Positions 16,968 through 24,933 of a stretch of 64,000 bases of DNA are shown here, one piece after another. Under the pieces are notes generated by a model. That model made no database searches. It worked only from the letters and a program-made list of their open reading frames with translations, and was not told the origin of the DNA. Position 1 is the stretch's first letter, and each line of letters opens with the position of its first letter. Both the position numbers and the translations under genes were made by a program. Source of the stretch: Allobosea lathyri (lineage in GTDB: Bacteria > Pseudomonadota > Alphaproteobacteria > Rhizobiales > Beijerinckiaceae); the NCBI RefSeq assembly GCF_900108245.1, contig NZ_FNUY01000010.1:1-64000 (forward strand), in the 5' to 3' direction.

Positions 16968-17714
16968 TCAATGCCCCAGATAGGCTTCGATGACGGCGGG
17001 ATTGGCCCGGACCTGCGCCGGCGTGCCCTCCGCCAGCACCTTGCCCTCGGCCAGCACGATCACGCGCGAGCACAGCGACATCACGAAATCCATGTTGTGC
17101 TCGATCACAACGAAGGTCGCGCCCTGCTCGGCGTTGATCGCGCGAAGCCGCTCCTTCAGATCGCCGAGCATGGTCAGGTTGACGCCGCCGGCCGGCTCGT
17201 CGAGCAGCACGAGGCGCGGGCCGGCCATGAAGGCCATGGCGGCGTCGAGCAGCTTCTGCTGGCCATAGGACAACCCGCCCGCCTTGGCGTCGATTAGATG
17301 GCCGAGCTTGAAGAAGCCGATCATCCTGTCGGCCTTTTCCGACAGGCCCGCATCGCGAGCCCCGAAAAGCCTCGACAGCATCGAGCCCTCATGCTCCTGG
17401 CCGGCCAGGATCAGGTTCTCCCGGACCGAGAGCTCCGGAAACACCTGCAGTAGCTGGAAAGTGCGGCTGACGCCGAGCCGGTTGAGGTCGGAGGGGCGCT
17501 TGTTGGTGACGTCTTTCCCGTCGAGCCTGACCGAACCCTCGGTCGGCTCCAATTGGCCGAGGATGCAGTTGAACAGGGTCGACTTGCCGCAGCCATTGGG
17601 GCCGATGATGCCGAGTATCTCGCCCTCTTTCACCGAGAAGGAGACACCGTTCACCGCCTTGATGCCGCCGAAGGCCTTGTGGAGGTTGGTGACTTCCAGG
17701 ACGTTGTTACCCAT
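16968..17714 (-). CDS. livG: Branched-chain-type ABC transporter ATP-binding protein, LivG family (second system)
   Basis: 248 aa from the ATG at 17714, which shares its A with the livM stop (TGATG); the 57 residues read upstream in this frame are out-of-frame livM sequence. Walker A is GPNGCGKST, the signature is the consensus LSYGQQKL and Walker B is LVLLDEPAGGVN. Unlike its counterpart at 5670, all nucleotide-site motifs are canonical. The H-loop His is in VVIEHNMDFV. Confidence 0.92.
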   Translation of the reverse strand: MGNNVLEVTNLHKAFGGIKAVNGVSFSVKEGEILGIIGPNGCGKSTLFNCILGQLEPTEGSVRLDGKDVTNKRPSDLNRLGVSRTFQLLQVFPELSVRENLILAGQEHEGSMLSRLFGARDAGLSEKADRMIGFFKLGHLIDAKAGGLSYGQQKLLDAAMAFMAGPRLVLLDEPAGGVNLTMLGDLKERLRAINAEQGATFVVIEHNMDFVMSLCSRVIVLAEGKVLAEGTPAQVRANPAVIEAYLGH

Positions 17715-18754
17715 CAGAACGTCCCTTTCCTGCCGCCAGAGTTCTTGCCGCCGGAGTTCTTGCCGGTCAGCCTGGCCCAGCCGCGCTCGAACAGCCCGCT
17801 CACACCTTGCGGACAGGCGATCAACAGCAGCATGACGATCGAGGCGAAGATGATCAGGTAGAGCGAGCCGGCAAAACGCAGCCATTCCGGCAGCACGACA
17901 CCGAGCAGCGCGCCGATGAAGGGGCCGAGCAGATAGCCCGAGCCGCCCGCCACCACCATCAGCAGCAGGAAGAAGCTCTGCGACAGCGAGAAGGGCGAGG
18001 GGTCAATGAACTCCACTAGCGGAGCGTAGAGCGCGCCGGCGAAACCCGCATAGGCCGAGCCGATGGCGAAGGCGAGCAGCGTGTAGGTGCGCGTATCGAC
18101 ACCCAGGCTCGCGGCCCGGATCGGGTTCTCGCGCAACGCCATGAAGGCGCGCCCCCAGGGGCTGCGGATCATCCACCACAGCGCGACCGCCAGAATGAAG
18201 GTGATCACGACCACGAAACGGTGGAATTCGAGTGCGCCGAACAGCTTGATCCCGAAGAACTCGGGCCGGTTGATGTTCGAGATGCCGAAGACGCCACCGG
18301 TCAGCCATTGCTCGTTGCGCAGGACCAGCCAGATCAGCGTCGAAAAGGCGAGCGTCACGAAGGCTAGGTAGTGCGCCTTGACGCGCAGCGCCGGGAAGCC
18401 GAGCACGATGCCGACCGCGAAGGTCAGGACACCCGACAGCGCGAAGGCCGCATACCAGCTCACGCCGAATTTCGCCGTCAGGATCGCGGTCGTATAGGCG
18501 CCCAGCCCCATGAAGGCGGCCTGCGCCAGCGATTTCAGCCCGGCATAGCCAAGCGTCAGGTTAAGTCCCATCACGGCGATGCTCATGACGAGCCAGAGCG
18601 AGAGGACATAGGTGCCGTAGCGGCCCATGCCGACGGGTGCGAACCAGAGGATCGCGGCGCCCGCCACCAGCGTGAGCAGGATGCCGTCGATGGAAGCGGG
18701 GAGGGCGAGGCGGCTGCGCTGCGGCAGGCTTTCCTGGCTTGCGGGCGCGGTCAT
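17714..18754 (-). CDS. livM: Branched-chain-type ABC transporter permease, LivM family (second system)
   Basis: 346 aa from the ATG at 18754, which overlaps the livH stop (ATGA); sequence upstream in frame is a livH shadow. About ten hydrophobic segments follow a soluble 25-residue N-terminus. The family patterns LNLTLGYAGLKSLAQAAFMG and the coupling loop WGRAFMALRENPIRAASLGV are present. The C-terminus ends in a duplicated KNSGG motif encoded by a 15-bp tandem repeat (17731-17760), a likely slippage product outside the conserved core. Confidence 0.92.
   Translation of the reverse strand: MTAPASQESLPQRSRLALPASIDGILLTLVAGAAILWFAPVGMGRYGTYVLSLWLVMSIAVMGLNLTLGYAGLKSLAQAAFMGLGAYTTAILTAKFGVSWYAAFALSGVLTFAVGIVLGFPALRVKAHYLAFVTLAFSTLIWLVLRNEQWLTGGVFGISNINRPEFFGIKLFGALEFHRFVVVITFILAVALWWMIRSPWGRAFMALRENPIRAASLGVDTRTYTLLAFAIGSAYAGFAGALYAPLVEFIDPSPFSLSQSFFLLLMVVAGGSGYLLGPFIGALLGVVLPEWLRFAGSLYLIIFASIVMLLLIACPQGVSGLFERGWARLTGKNSGGKNSGGRKGTF
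17731..17760 (-). repeat. 15-bp tandem duplication in the livM 3' end
   Basis: Plus-strand TGCCGCCAGAGTTCT is followed by TGCCGCCGGAGTTCT (one mismatch), then a partial third copy. It encodes the repeated NSGG(K/R) tail of LivM and keeps the frame. Confidence 0.85.
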
Positions 18755-19629
18755 ACGCGGCGCTCCTCTTTGCGGCCCATCAAGCCCTCGGGCTTGAGCA
18801 GGATGATGACGACGAGCAGGATCAGCGGCACGGCCAGCCGATATTGCGTCGAGATGTAGGCGGCGGCCATGCTGTCGACGATGCCGACGATCAGCCCGCC
18901 GACGAGCGCCCCGCGCACCTGGTTGAAGCCGCCGACGATCGCCGCGATGAAGGCGAACAGGCCGATGACCTCGCCATTGGAAAATTTCGCCAGATAGATC
19001 GGCGAAATCAGCACCGAGGCGACGACGGCGAGCGCCGCGTTGATGACGAAGGTCAGCAGCACCATGCGCTCGACGGGAATGCCGAGAATCCGCGCGACTG
19101 TCGGGTTCTGAGCGGTTGCCTGCATCTGCCGGCCGAGCTTTGTGCCGCCCACGAACCATTGCAGCAGCCCGATCACCGCGAAGGCGCAGGCGATGATCGC
19201 CAGATGCTGCAGCGAGATCGAGGCGCCGAAGACCGAGATCGTCTGCGTCGGCACGAAGGACGGGAAATTCTGGGCTTCGGCCGAGAAGCCGTCCTTGGCG
19301 CCTTCCTTCATGATGATGGACAGCGCCATGGTGGCGATCGCCAGCGGCAGCACGCCATGCTTGATCATCGGATCGACGACCGTGAGCTTGAAGCCGACGC
19401 CGAAGATCAGGATGAAGGCTGCGATGCCGACGAGCGCCCCCAGCCAGATCGGCGCACCCAGCAGCTTGATCGCAAGCAGGACGAGCACGGCGGGCAGCAT
19501 GACGAACTCGCCCTGGGCGAAGTTGATCGTCTGCGAGGTCTGCCAGACCAGCGTGAAGCCGATGGCCGCGAGCGCGTAGATCGCGCCCGTGGCGATGCCG
19601 GCGATGAGATAGGCGGTGAATTCGGCCAT
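18751..19629 (-). CDS. livH: Branched-chain-type ABC transporter permease, LivH family (second system)
   Basis: 292-aa permease with about eight hydrophobic segments. It has the LivH N-terminus (ALAAIGFTLVWQTSQTINFA then QGEFVMLPAV), the coupling-loop region LGRQMQATAQNPTVARILGI, and the terminal LLKPEGLMG. It follows the binding-protein gene after a 180-nt spacer filled with palindromic repeats, the same arrangement as in the first transporter operon. Confidence 0.92.
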   Translation of the reverse strand: MAEFTAYLIAGIATGAIYALAAIGFTLVWQTSQTINFAQGEFVMLPAVLVLLAIKLLGAPIWLGALVGIAAFILIFGVGFKLTVVDPMIKHGVLPLAIATMALSIIMKEGAKDGFSAEAQNFPSFVPTQTISVFGASISLQHLAIIACAFAVIGLLQWFVGGTKLGRQMQATAQNPTVARILGIPVERMVLLTFVINAALAVVASVLISPIYLAKFSNGEVIGLFAFIAAIVGGFNQVRGALVGGLIVGIVDSMAAAYISTQYRLAVPLILLVVIILLKPEGLMGRKEERRV

Positions 19630-19651
19630 GGCTTTGTGCCTCGCGATGGGG

Positions 19652-19793
19652 CGTCATGGTCGGGCTTGGCCCGACCATCTCTCGGTAAGGGGCGAAGCGC
19701 GCCCTCCGTCATTGCGAGGAGCGAAGCGAGGAAGCAATCCAGTGGACGTGGAGCAACTGGCCCTGGATTGCTTCGCTACGCTCGCAATGACGG
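19652..19793. repeat. Two palindromic repeats between SBP gene and livH (second system)
   Basis: First element: CGTCATGGTCGGGCTTGGCC with CGACCAT arm (19652-19685). Second element: arms CGTCATTGCGAGGAGCGAAG and GCTACGCTCGCAATGACGG with inner CAATCCAG/CTGGATTG (19708-19793). The second type recurs at 24227-24308. Confidence 0.85.
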
Positions 19794-19809
19794 GAGCTCG
19801 TTCCGGTCC

Positions 19810-20946
19810 TTACGGCTTGATCTTCGGCAGCGTCGCCGTGATCACCTGCTTGCCGTCGATCACCTCCGCCAGGAAGCTCTCGCGGTCGAGATCGCCGTTC
19901 TGTTCGATCGTGGTCTCCATCAGGATTCCCGGCTCGTCGGAGGGCTTGATCGTCGCGCCGCGCAGCGTGTCGGCAAGGCCCTTCTTGTCGAATTTCTTCT
20001 GCTTCTCGGTCGCCCATTTCACCATATGGACGGCCATGTAGCCCTTCAGCCCGTTATGGTCCGAGTTGAAGCCGTACTTGGTCTGGTACTTCTTGCCGAA
20101 GTCCTGGAAGGCCGGGATCGGCGCATCGATCGACAGGCCGACATGGCCCTTGACGCCGTTGGCTGCGTCGCCGGCAAGTTCGATCACCTTGGCGCCGAGG
20201 AGGGTCGTCTCGCCGATCATCGGCTTGGTGATGCCCTGCTGCTTGGCTGCGCGCAGGAAGCGGGCGCTCTCTTCCTCGTTGAGATAGACGAAGACAGCAT
20301 CGACATTCGCATTCTTGACCTTGATCGCATCGGCGGCGAAATCGGCCTGGCCCTGCTCGGTCGCGAGGTCGACGGCGACCTTGATGCCTGCTTTTTCGAG
20401 TTCGGGCAGGATCGCGTCGCGCCCGCCCTTGCCGAAGTCGTTATTGACCCAGACCACGGCGATCGAACCGGCTTTGACCGTCTCCTTCAGGTATTTCGCG
20501 ATCTTGGGCATCGCCGCCGTCTGGCTGAGCGAGGTGCGGAAGATGTAGGGGTTGCCCTGCTTGGTGAAGCCGGCCGCCTCGCCGGCGACGATCTGGGCGA
20601 TCTCGGCGCGCTGCGAGATCTGCATCGAGGCCGAGATCGGTCCGGAGAACACCGGGCCCAACACCGCATAGGCGCCTTCGTCGATGGCTCGCTGCACCGC
20701 GGCGCGCGTATTGCCGGGGTTCGTCTGCGTGTCGTAATGCACGATTTCGATCTGCTTGCCGAGAATGCCGCCCTTGGCGTTGATGTCGGCGACGGCGAGA
20801 TCGACGCCGTTCTTGAAATTGGTGCCGGCAGTGGCGCCCGCGCCCGAAAGCTCGATCACGTCGACGAGTTTGACCTTGTCCTGCGACAGGGCGGGGCTGC
20901 CAAGGCCGGCGCTGAGCGCCGCTGCCATGATCCAATGCGATTTCAT
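19810..20946 (-). CDS. Branched-chain-type ABC transporter substrate-binding protein (second system)
   Basis: 378 aa from the ATG at 20946, which has GGAGGAG 9 nt upstream; a further in-frame start at 20964 gives a worse signal peptide. The signal peptide is about residues 1-22 (ending SPALSQ). The mature protein begins VKLVDVIELSGAGATAGTNF and has VADINAKGGILGKQIEIVHY, typical of the LIV family. It leads the transporter operon that runs into the Gfo/Idh and QuiC-like genes. That context suggests a quinate/shikimate-type or other hydroxy-acid ligand rather than an amino acid, as an inference. Confidence 0.9.
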   Translation of the reverse strand: MKSHWIMAAALSAGLGSPALSQDKVKLVDVIELSGAGATAGTNFKNGVDLAVADINAKGGILGKQIEIVHYDTQTNPGNTRAAVQRAIDEGAYAVLGPVFSGPISASMQISQRAEIAQIVAGEAAGFTKQGNPYIFRTSLSQTAAMPKIAKYLKETVKAGSIAVVWVNNDFGKGGRDAILPELEKAGIKVAVDLATEQGQADFAADAIKVKNANVDAVFVYLNEEESARFLRAAKQQGITKPMIGETTLLGAKVIELAGDAANGVKGHVGLSIDAPIPAFQDFGKKYQTKYGFNSDHNGLKGYMAVHMVKWATEKQKKFDKKGLADTLRGATIKPSDEPGILMETTIEQNGDLDRESFLAEVIDGKQVITATLPKIKP

Positions 20947-21011
20947 GTTCTTCGTCTCCTCCAATTCAATCGTTTCGTTTCTTGTCGCGCCCGGTTTGCC
21001 CGGGTCGTCGT

Positions 21012-21398
21012 TCAGGCGGCGCGGTTCGCAGGCTCCCCTGCCGCCATGAGCTGGTCGAAGGCTTGCGCCATCGCGGTTTCGGACGCGTCGATGCCGGTGA
21101 AGAGGCGGAACGCGTCGAGCGCCTGATGGATGGCGAGCTCGCGCCCGGCCGTCACCGTCGCGCCTGCTTCTTGCGCGGCTTTGAGCAGCGGTGTCCAGAG
21201 CCGATGACAGGCCGCGTCCGCCACCGCTTGAGACTTTCGGATAAGACCGGCGGGCACGGGCGTATCGCGGTTCGGCAGCACGCCGCTAGAGGCCCGCACA
21301 TGGTCCGTCGCGTTGGCTACAGGAAAAGCCGGCATATCCGTCCCCAATTCGGCTCGCCCATCATCGAGGCGGGCGTTGCCGAACGTCACATAAGCCAA
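21012..21398 (-). pseudogene. aroE: Truncated shikimate/quinate dehydrogenase-like (AroE C-terminal) remnant
   Basis: The 128-aa frame aligns by eye with the last 40% of AroE-family enzymes: FPVANATDHV (AroE usually VNATPVGM), then TPVPAGLIRKSQAVADAACH, RLWTPLLKAAQEAGATVTAG and RELAIHQALDAFRLFTGID, the last matching the GLGMLVHQA..F.LWTG block. The N-terminal substrate-binding domain with the catalytic Lys and Asp and the nucleotide loop are absent, and only 50 nt separate it from the LysR stop, so the 5' part is lost. It lies just before the second transporter operon. An intact small protein of other function is possible but less likely. Confidence 0.55.
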
Positions 21399-21448
21399 TC
21401 CGCGATGATAACGCGATAACCAATCCGTCTGGATTACCTAACCTGATG

Positions 21449-22381
21449 TTATCTTTTTCGTTCGGGCACTGTCGTCGTCGCGACGCGCGGCGTCACCACC
21501 GCCTGCATCTCTTCGCGCAGTAGTTTGACGAAGGTCTCGGCATAGAGGGAGGGCGCTTTATCGTTCTTGATCGCGACATAGGTCTGGAACTGCGTCGGCT
21601 CGGTGATCGGGATCGCCGTAATGCCCTGCATCGATCCATGCGCGACGGTGAACTGGTCGATGATGGCGATGCCGAGCCCGGCGCGCACCAGCGAGCATAC
21701 GGTGGTACCGAAACGCGCCTTGATGACGATGTCATAGGCCAGCCCCTGCTGGCTGAATATCTCCGCCATCACGCGGCCATAGGGGTCGTTTGGGTCGATG
21801 CCGATGAGCTTGTGGCGCACGATCTCGGCGGCCGATATCGTTTCGAGCTGCGCAAGCTCATGCCCGTCAGGCACGATGCAGAGCAACTCTCCCATCACGA
21901 GCGGCTCGAAGTCGATGCCCGGGTGGTCGAGCTTGTAGCTCATCGCCGCGATCTCGCCCTTGCCGAGCAGGAGGTAGTCGATCGCCTCCTCGATCTTGAG
22001 GATATTGATGTCGAGGCGCAGATCCGGATGCTTGCGCTTCAGCTTCTCGATCGCGCGGGGCACCATGACGTGGCAGATGCTCGGCACCGACCCCAGGCGC
22101 AACTCGATGCCGCCGCCGCGCTCGATCCGGGCCAGCGTGTAGTGGAGGTCGTCGACCTTCTTGTAGACGCCGTTGATCTGCTCGAAGATGTCGTTGGCCT
22201 CGGGCGTGGGAACGTAACGCCCATGCCGCCGCTCGAACAGTTTCAATCTCAGCGAACGTTCGGTGTGCTTCATCAGGCGGCTGATGCCGGGCGCGGAGAC
22301 ATTGAGGAGCTTTGCCGCGCCGCTGATCGTGCCGGTGATCATGATGGCGCGGATCACCTCGATCTGGCGCAGAGTGAGCAT
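21449..22381 (-). CDS. LysR-family transcriptional regulator
   Basis: 310 aa from the ATG at 22381; 25 residues further upstream in frame are not LysR-like. The N-terminal helix-turn-helix is MLTLRQIEVIRAIMITGTIS then GAAKLLNVSAPGISRLMKHT, and the effector domain starts near residue 90 (GIELRLGSVPSICHVMVPRA). It is on the same strand as, and just before, the aroE-like remnant and second transporter, so it may regulate that cluster. Its HTH resembles LysR/ArgP-like regulators that act on amino acid or opine operons, which leaves the ligand open. Confidence 0.9.
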   Translation of the reverse strand: MLTLRQIEVIRAIMITGTISGAAKLLNVSAPGISRLMKHTERSLRLKLFERRHGRYVPTPEANDIFEQINGVYKKVDDLHYTLARIERGGGIELRLGSVPSICHVMVPRAIEKLKRKHPDLRLDINILKIEEAIDYLLLGKGEIAAMSYKLDHPGIDFEPLVMGELLCIVPDGHELAQLETISAAEIVRHKLIGIDPNDPYGRVMAEIFSQQGLAYDIVIKARFGTTVCSLVRAGLGIAIIDQFTVAHGSMQGITAIPITEPTQFQTYVAIKNDKAPSLYAETFVKLLREEMQAVVTPRVATTTVPERKR

Positions 22382-22519
22382 GGCCGGCGTGTCCCCTTGA
22401 TTGTTTCGGGGCACGGGAGGCGAGGCGGGCCATGCTGTCAAGCGAGCCGCATGCAAGCCAGCAGACGCGGCGAATCCGAACGTCTTACGACCAGTATGTT
22501 CAACCCTTCTCGCTCTTGC

Positions 22520-23017
22520 TCAAGGCGGTGAGCGCAGTTCTTTCGCCTTGTCGTTGAGCCTCTCCAGGGTCGGCAGGCTTTTGGCCGCGAACGCCTTCAG
22601 CTCGGCATCGCTACCATTCTGCGCGTAACGCGAAACCAGCACGACCGCTTCTTCGTGAACGGTCCGCTGGGCCTTCACATAAGCCCTGTCAAAATCCTCG
22701 CCTTGCCTGTCGGACAGATCGCGCAGCATGTCGAGATATCGGGAGTCAGGCCGTTCCGGCAAGGCGATGTCGGAGCGCCGCGCCGTGATCTGCCGCAGCC
22801 CGCTGCCGGCGGTGGTGTGATCGTTGGCGAGCCGGTGCGCGAAACTCTTGATCTCGGGCGATGCCGTCTTGTGGAGCGCCAGCGTCGCTGACTCCACGCC
22901 GAACATGTTGGACAGGGCGGCCTGCGTTGCGAACTCCTGCGGCGGCAGCGATTCCTGCGCCGTCGTGGCGGTGGCCGACAGGGCGAAAGCCATGACGATC
23001 GGCAATAGAATTCTCAT
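22520..23017 (-). CDS. DUF4142 exported protein (ferritin-like helical bundle)
   Basis: 165 aa from the ATG at 23017; an upstream extension to 23122 lacks a signal peptide at its end. The signal peptide is about residues 1-20 (MRILLPIVMAFALSATATTA). The mature part is all helical with the DUF4142 pattern FATQAALSNMFGVESATLAL and FAHRLANDHTTAGSGLRQI. Such proteins are common in the rhizobial periplasm and have no proven activity; many are linked to stress conditions. It stands alone, divergent from the DapA-family gene. Confidence 0.82.
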   Translation of the reverse strand: MRILLPIVMAFALSATATTAQESLPPQEFATQAALSNMFGVESATLALHKTASPEIKSFAHRLANDHTTAGSGLRQITARRSDIALPERPDSRYLDMLRDLSDRQGEDFDRAYVKAQRTVHEEAVVLVSRYAQNGSDAELKAFAAKSLPTLERLNDKAKELRSPP

Positions 23018-23256
23018 CCGGATTCCCTTCCCGCTGGTCTTCTGACGCCTCGGATGCGGCGCGCCACGCCAGAGTAGGAAACGGAAAAGGCGGCTCGATG
23101 TTCCTGCTATGGCAGGATCCACACGCCAGTCCGGAAAAACACCTGCACCACCAGGGTGGGTATACTGTATGCAGCGATCATGTAGAAACGACGCCTGGCG
23201 AGGACGGCAGGGATCCGCCCGCCAGTTCGAGCAAAGACCAGCCTGCGGGAAACGCC

Positions 23257-23310
23257 ATGACCGAACCTCACGCCATGACTGAACCTCACGCCATGACTGA
23301 ACCTTACAAG
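23257..23310 (+). repeat. Triple 18-bp tandem repeat carrying three start codons
   Basis: Three consecutive copies: ATGACCGAACCTCACGCC, ATGACTGAACCTCACGCC, and a diverged ATGACTGAACCTTACAAG. Each copy begins with an in-frame ATG, so the gene has three alternative starts differing by six residues. The best ribosome-binding match (GGGAAA) precedes the first. Confidence 0.9.
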
Positions 23311-24210
23311 GGCATCCTGCCGATCGCGCCGACCATCTTCCACGAGAACGGCGATCTCGATCTCGACGGCAACCGCCGCGTGATGGACCTGATGGTCGAC
23401 CAGGGTGTCGACGGCATCTGCATCCTCGCCAACTTCTCCGAACAGTTCCTGCTGACCGATGATGAGCGTGACCAGGTCATGCGGCTCTCGCTGGAGCAGG
23501 TCGCCGGGCGCGTGCCCGTCATCGTGACCTGTTCGCATTTCTCGACCCGCATCGCCGCCCAGCGCGCCAAGGCCGCGGCCGATGCCGGCGCCAAAATGCT
23601 GATGATGATGCCGCCCTATCATGGCGCGCTGCTCAAGGCCGACGAGCAAGGCATGATCGAGCATTTCAAACATGTCACGGAGGCCTGCGGCATCCCGGTC
23701 ATCCTGCAGGACGCACCGCTGTCGGGCGTCACCATGACAGTGCCCTTCATGGTCCGGCTGGCGAAGGACGTTCCGCTCGTCCGCTATTTCAAGATCGAGG
23801 TGCCCGGCACCGCCAACAAGCTGCGCGCCCTGATCGAGGCCGGCGGAAGCGCCGTCGCAGGCCCCTTCGACGGTGAGGAGGCGATCACGCTGATGGCCGA
23901 TCTCGATGCCGGCGCGACCGGCACGATGACCAGCGCGATGATCCCCGACCTGATCAAGCCGATCCTGACCGCGCATGCGGCTGGTGACCGGAAGACCGCG
24001 GCCGCGATCTACGCGCAGGTGCTGCCGATCATCAATTACGAGAACCGCCAATGCGGCTTGCGCTCGGCCAAGGCGGTGCTCAGGGAGGGCGGCGTCATCA
24101 GGAGCGAGGCCGTGCGCCATCCGCTGACGCCGCTGCATCCGGAAACCCGCAAGGGCCTGATCGAACTCGCGCGCGAACTGAACCCGCTGGCCCTGCGCTG
24201 GGGCAAGTGA
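23257..24210 (+). CDS. DapA/N-acetylneuraminate-lyase family aldolase or dehydratase
   Basis: 317 aa from the ATG at 23257. This TIM-barrel family forms a Schiff base with a keto acid. The lysine is Lys179 in VRYFKIEVPGT and the conserved Tyr is in MMPPYHG (Tyr121); the N-terminal signature is YKGILPIAPTIFHENGDLDL. It is distinct from the housekeeping dapA at 42005, lacking GVKDAT and TTGES, so a sugar-acid or keto-acid dehydratase/aldolase is likelier than DHDPS. Three in-frame ATGs (23257, 23275, 23293) lie in an 18-bp tandem repeat, so the true start is uncertain. Confidence 0.85.
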   Translation: MTEPHAMTEPHAMTEPYKGILPIAPTIFHENGDLDLDGNRRVMDLMVDQGVDGICILANFSEQFLLTDDERDQVMRLSLEQVAGRVPVIVTCSHFSTRIAAQRAKAAADAGAKMLMMMPPYHGALLKADEQGMIEHFKHVTEACGIPVILQDAPLSGVTMTVPFMVRLAKDVPLVRYFKIEVPGTANKLRALIEAGGSAVAGPFDGEEAITLMADLDAGATGTMTSAMIPDLIKPILTAHAAGDRKTAAAIYAQVLPIINYENRQCGLRSAKAVLREGGVIRSEAVRHPLTPLHPETRKGLIELARELNPLALRWGK

Positions 24211-24226
24211 GGCACTGAACAACCTC

Positions 24227-24308
24227 CCGTCATTGCGAGCTAGCGAAGCAATCCAGGGGGCGTAGAGCTCTGCCGTTCTGGATTGCTTCGCTTCGCTCGC
24301 AATGACGG
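24227..24308. repeat. Palindromic intergenic repeat, CGTCATTGCGAG family
   Basis: Ends CCGTCATTGCGAGCTAGCGA and TCGCTCGCAATGACGG with inner GCAATCCAG/CTGGATTGC. It lies between the convergent DapA-family and VOC genes. The same family occurs at 19708-19793. Confidence 0.85.
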
Positions 24309-24357
24309 GGTGGGTAGGGTCGCGGCCAGACGCTGATCCAGCCGAACCGATGGTTCT

Positions 24358-24711
24358 TCAGCCCTTCGACCACACCGCGAGCTCGTAACCGTCCGGGTCG
24401 GCGAAATGGAAACGCCGCCCGCCGGGGAAGTCGAAGACCGGCTTGACGATGCGGCCGCCGGCGGCCTCGATGCGGCCTTGCATCGCGGCCAGATCGTCTG
24501 CGTAGAGAATGACCAGCGGCCCGCCCGGATTGGGCGCTCCTTGCGTGGTGAAGCCGCCCTCCAGCCGGCCATCGGCGAAAGCGCAGTATTCGGGCCCGTA
24601 ATCGGTCATCGTCCAGCCGAACGCCTGTTCGTAGAAGGCGCGTGCCCGGCCGAGATCGGCGACGTTGAACTCGATATAGTCGATGCGCCGGTCGTTTTCT
24701 GTTGCGGTCAT
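24358..24711 (-). CDS. VOC-family (glyoxalase/bleomycin-resistance-like) protein
   Basis: 117 aa from the ATG at 24711, which has GGAG 8 nt upstream. It is a single compact VOC module: RIDYIEFNVADLGRARAFYE at the start, FGWTMTDYGPEYCAFADG in the middle, and a C-terminal half with FADPDGYELAVWSKG. Metal-ligand candidates are the Glu in YIEFNV and Glu in YELAVW; the second position is often His/Glu in lactoylglutathione lyases and dioxygenases. Reading further upstream in frame gives a long non-homologous extension that is rejected. Activity unknown. Confidence 0.85.
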   Translation of the reverse strand: MTATENDRRIDYIEFNVADLGRARAFYEQAFGWTMTDYGPEYCAFADGRLEGGFTTQGAPNPGGPLVILYADDLAAMQGRIEAAGGRIVKPVFDFPGGRRFHFADPDGYELAVWSKG

Positions 24712-24828
24712 GGTCGTGCTCCGGGCCTTGGTTCTATGAATGGGCAACATTCTCGCGCCGCTCGCCGCCGGCTGATGGCAGGAGGAGCGAGCGGCAGAGG
24801 TCACAGTCGGCCTGCACCTTGTTCGCCT

Positions 24829-24857
24829 CCTGCCTGCTGATATAGCAGCTTGGCAGG
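24829..24857. promoter_or_regulatory. Candidate operator: nested palindrome between divergent genes
   Basis: CCTGCC (24829-24834) pairs with GGCAGG (24852-24857), and inside it TGCT-GATAT-AGCA forms a second dyad. It lies in the 222-nt gap between the VOC gene and the hydratase gene, which are divergent. It could be a regulator site or a hairpin; no regulator gene is adjacent. Confidence 0.35.
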
Positions 24858-24933
24858 TGGCGAGCCTCCTGCGCACCATGGCGCCGGTCGGGCAGTACCG
24901 ACCGAACCACGCAGCCAATAAGGGAAGAGACGC

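Noticed and set aside
18739-21126. Long open frame (795 codons) on the plus strand across the second transporter
   Set aside because: It lies antisense to well-supported livH and SBP genes; its product is rich in Arg, Asp and Gly with no family pattern. High G+C makes such shadow frames common.
23257-23310. Possible CRISPR-like or VNTR array
   Set aside because: Only three contiguous 18-bp copies without spacers, inside a coding start; no cas genes in the window.
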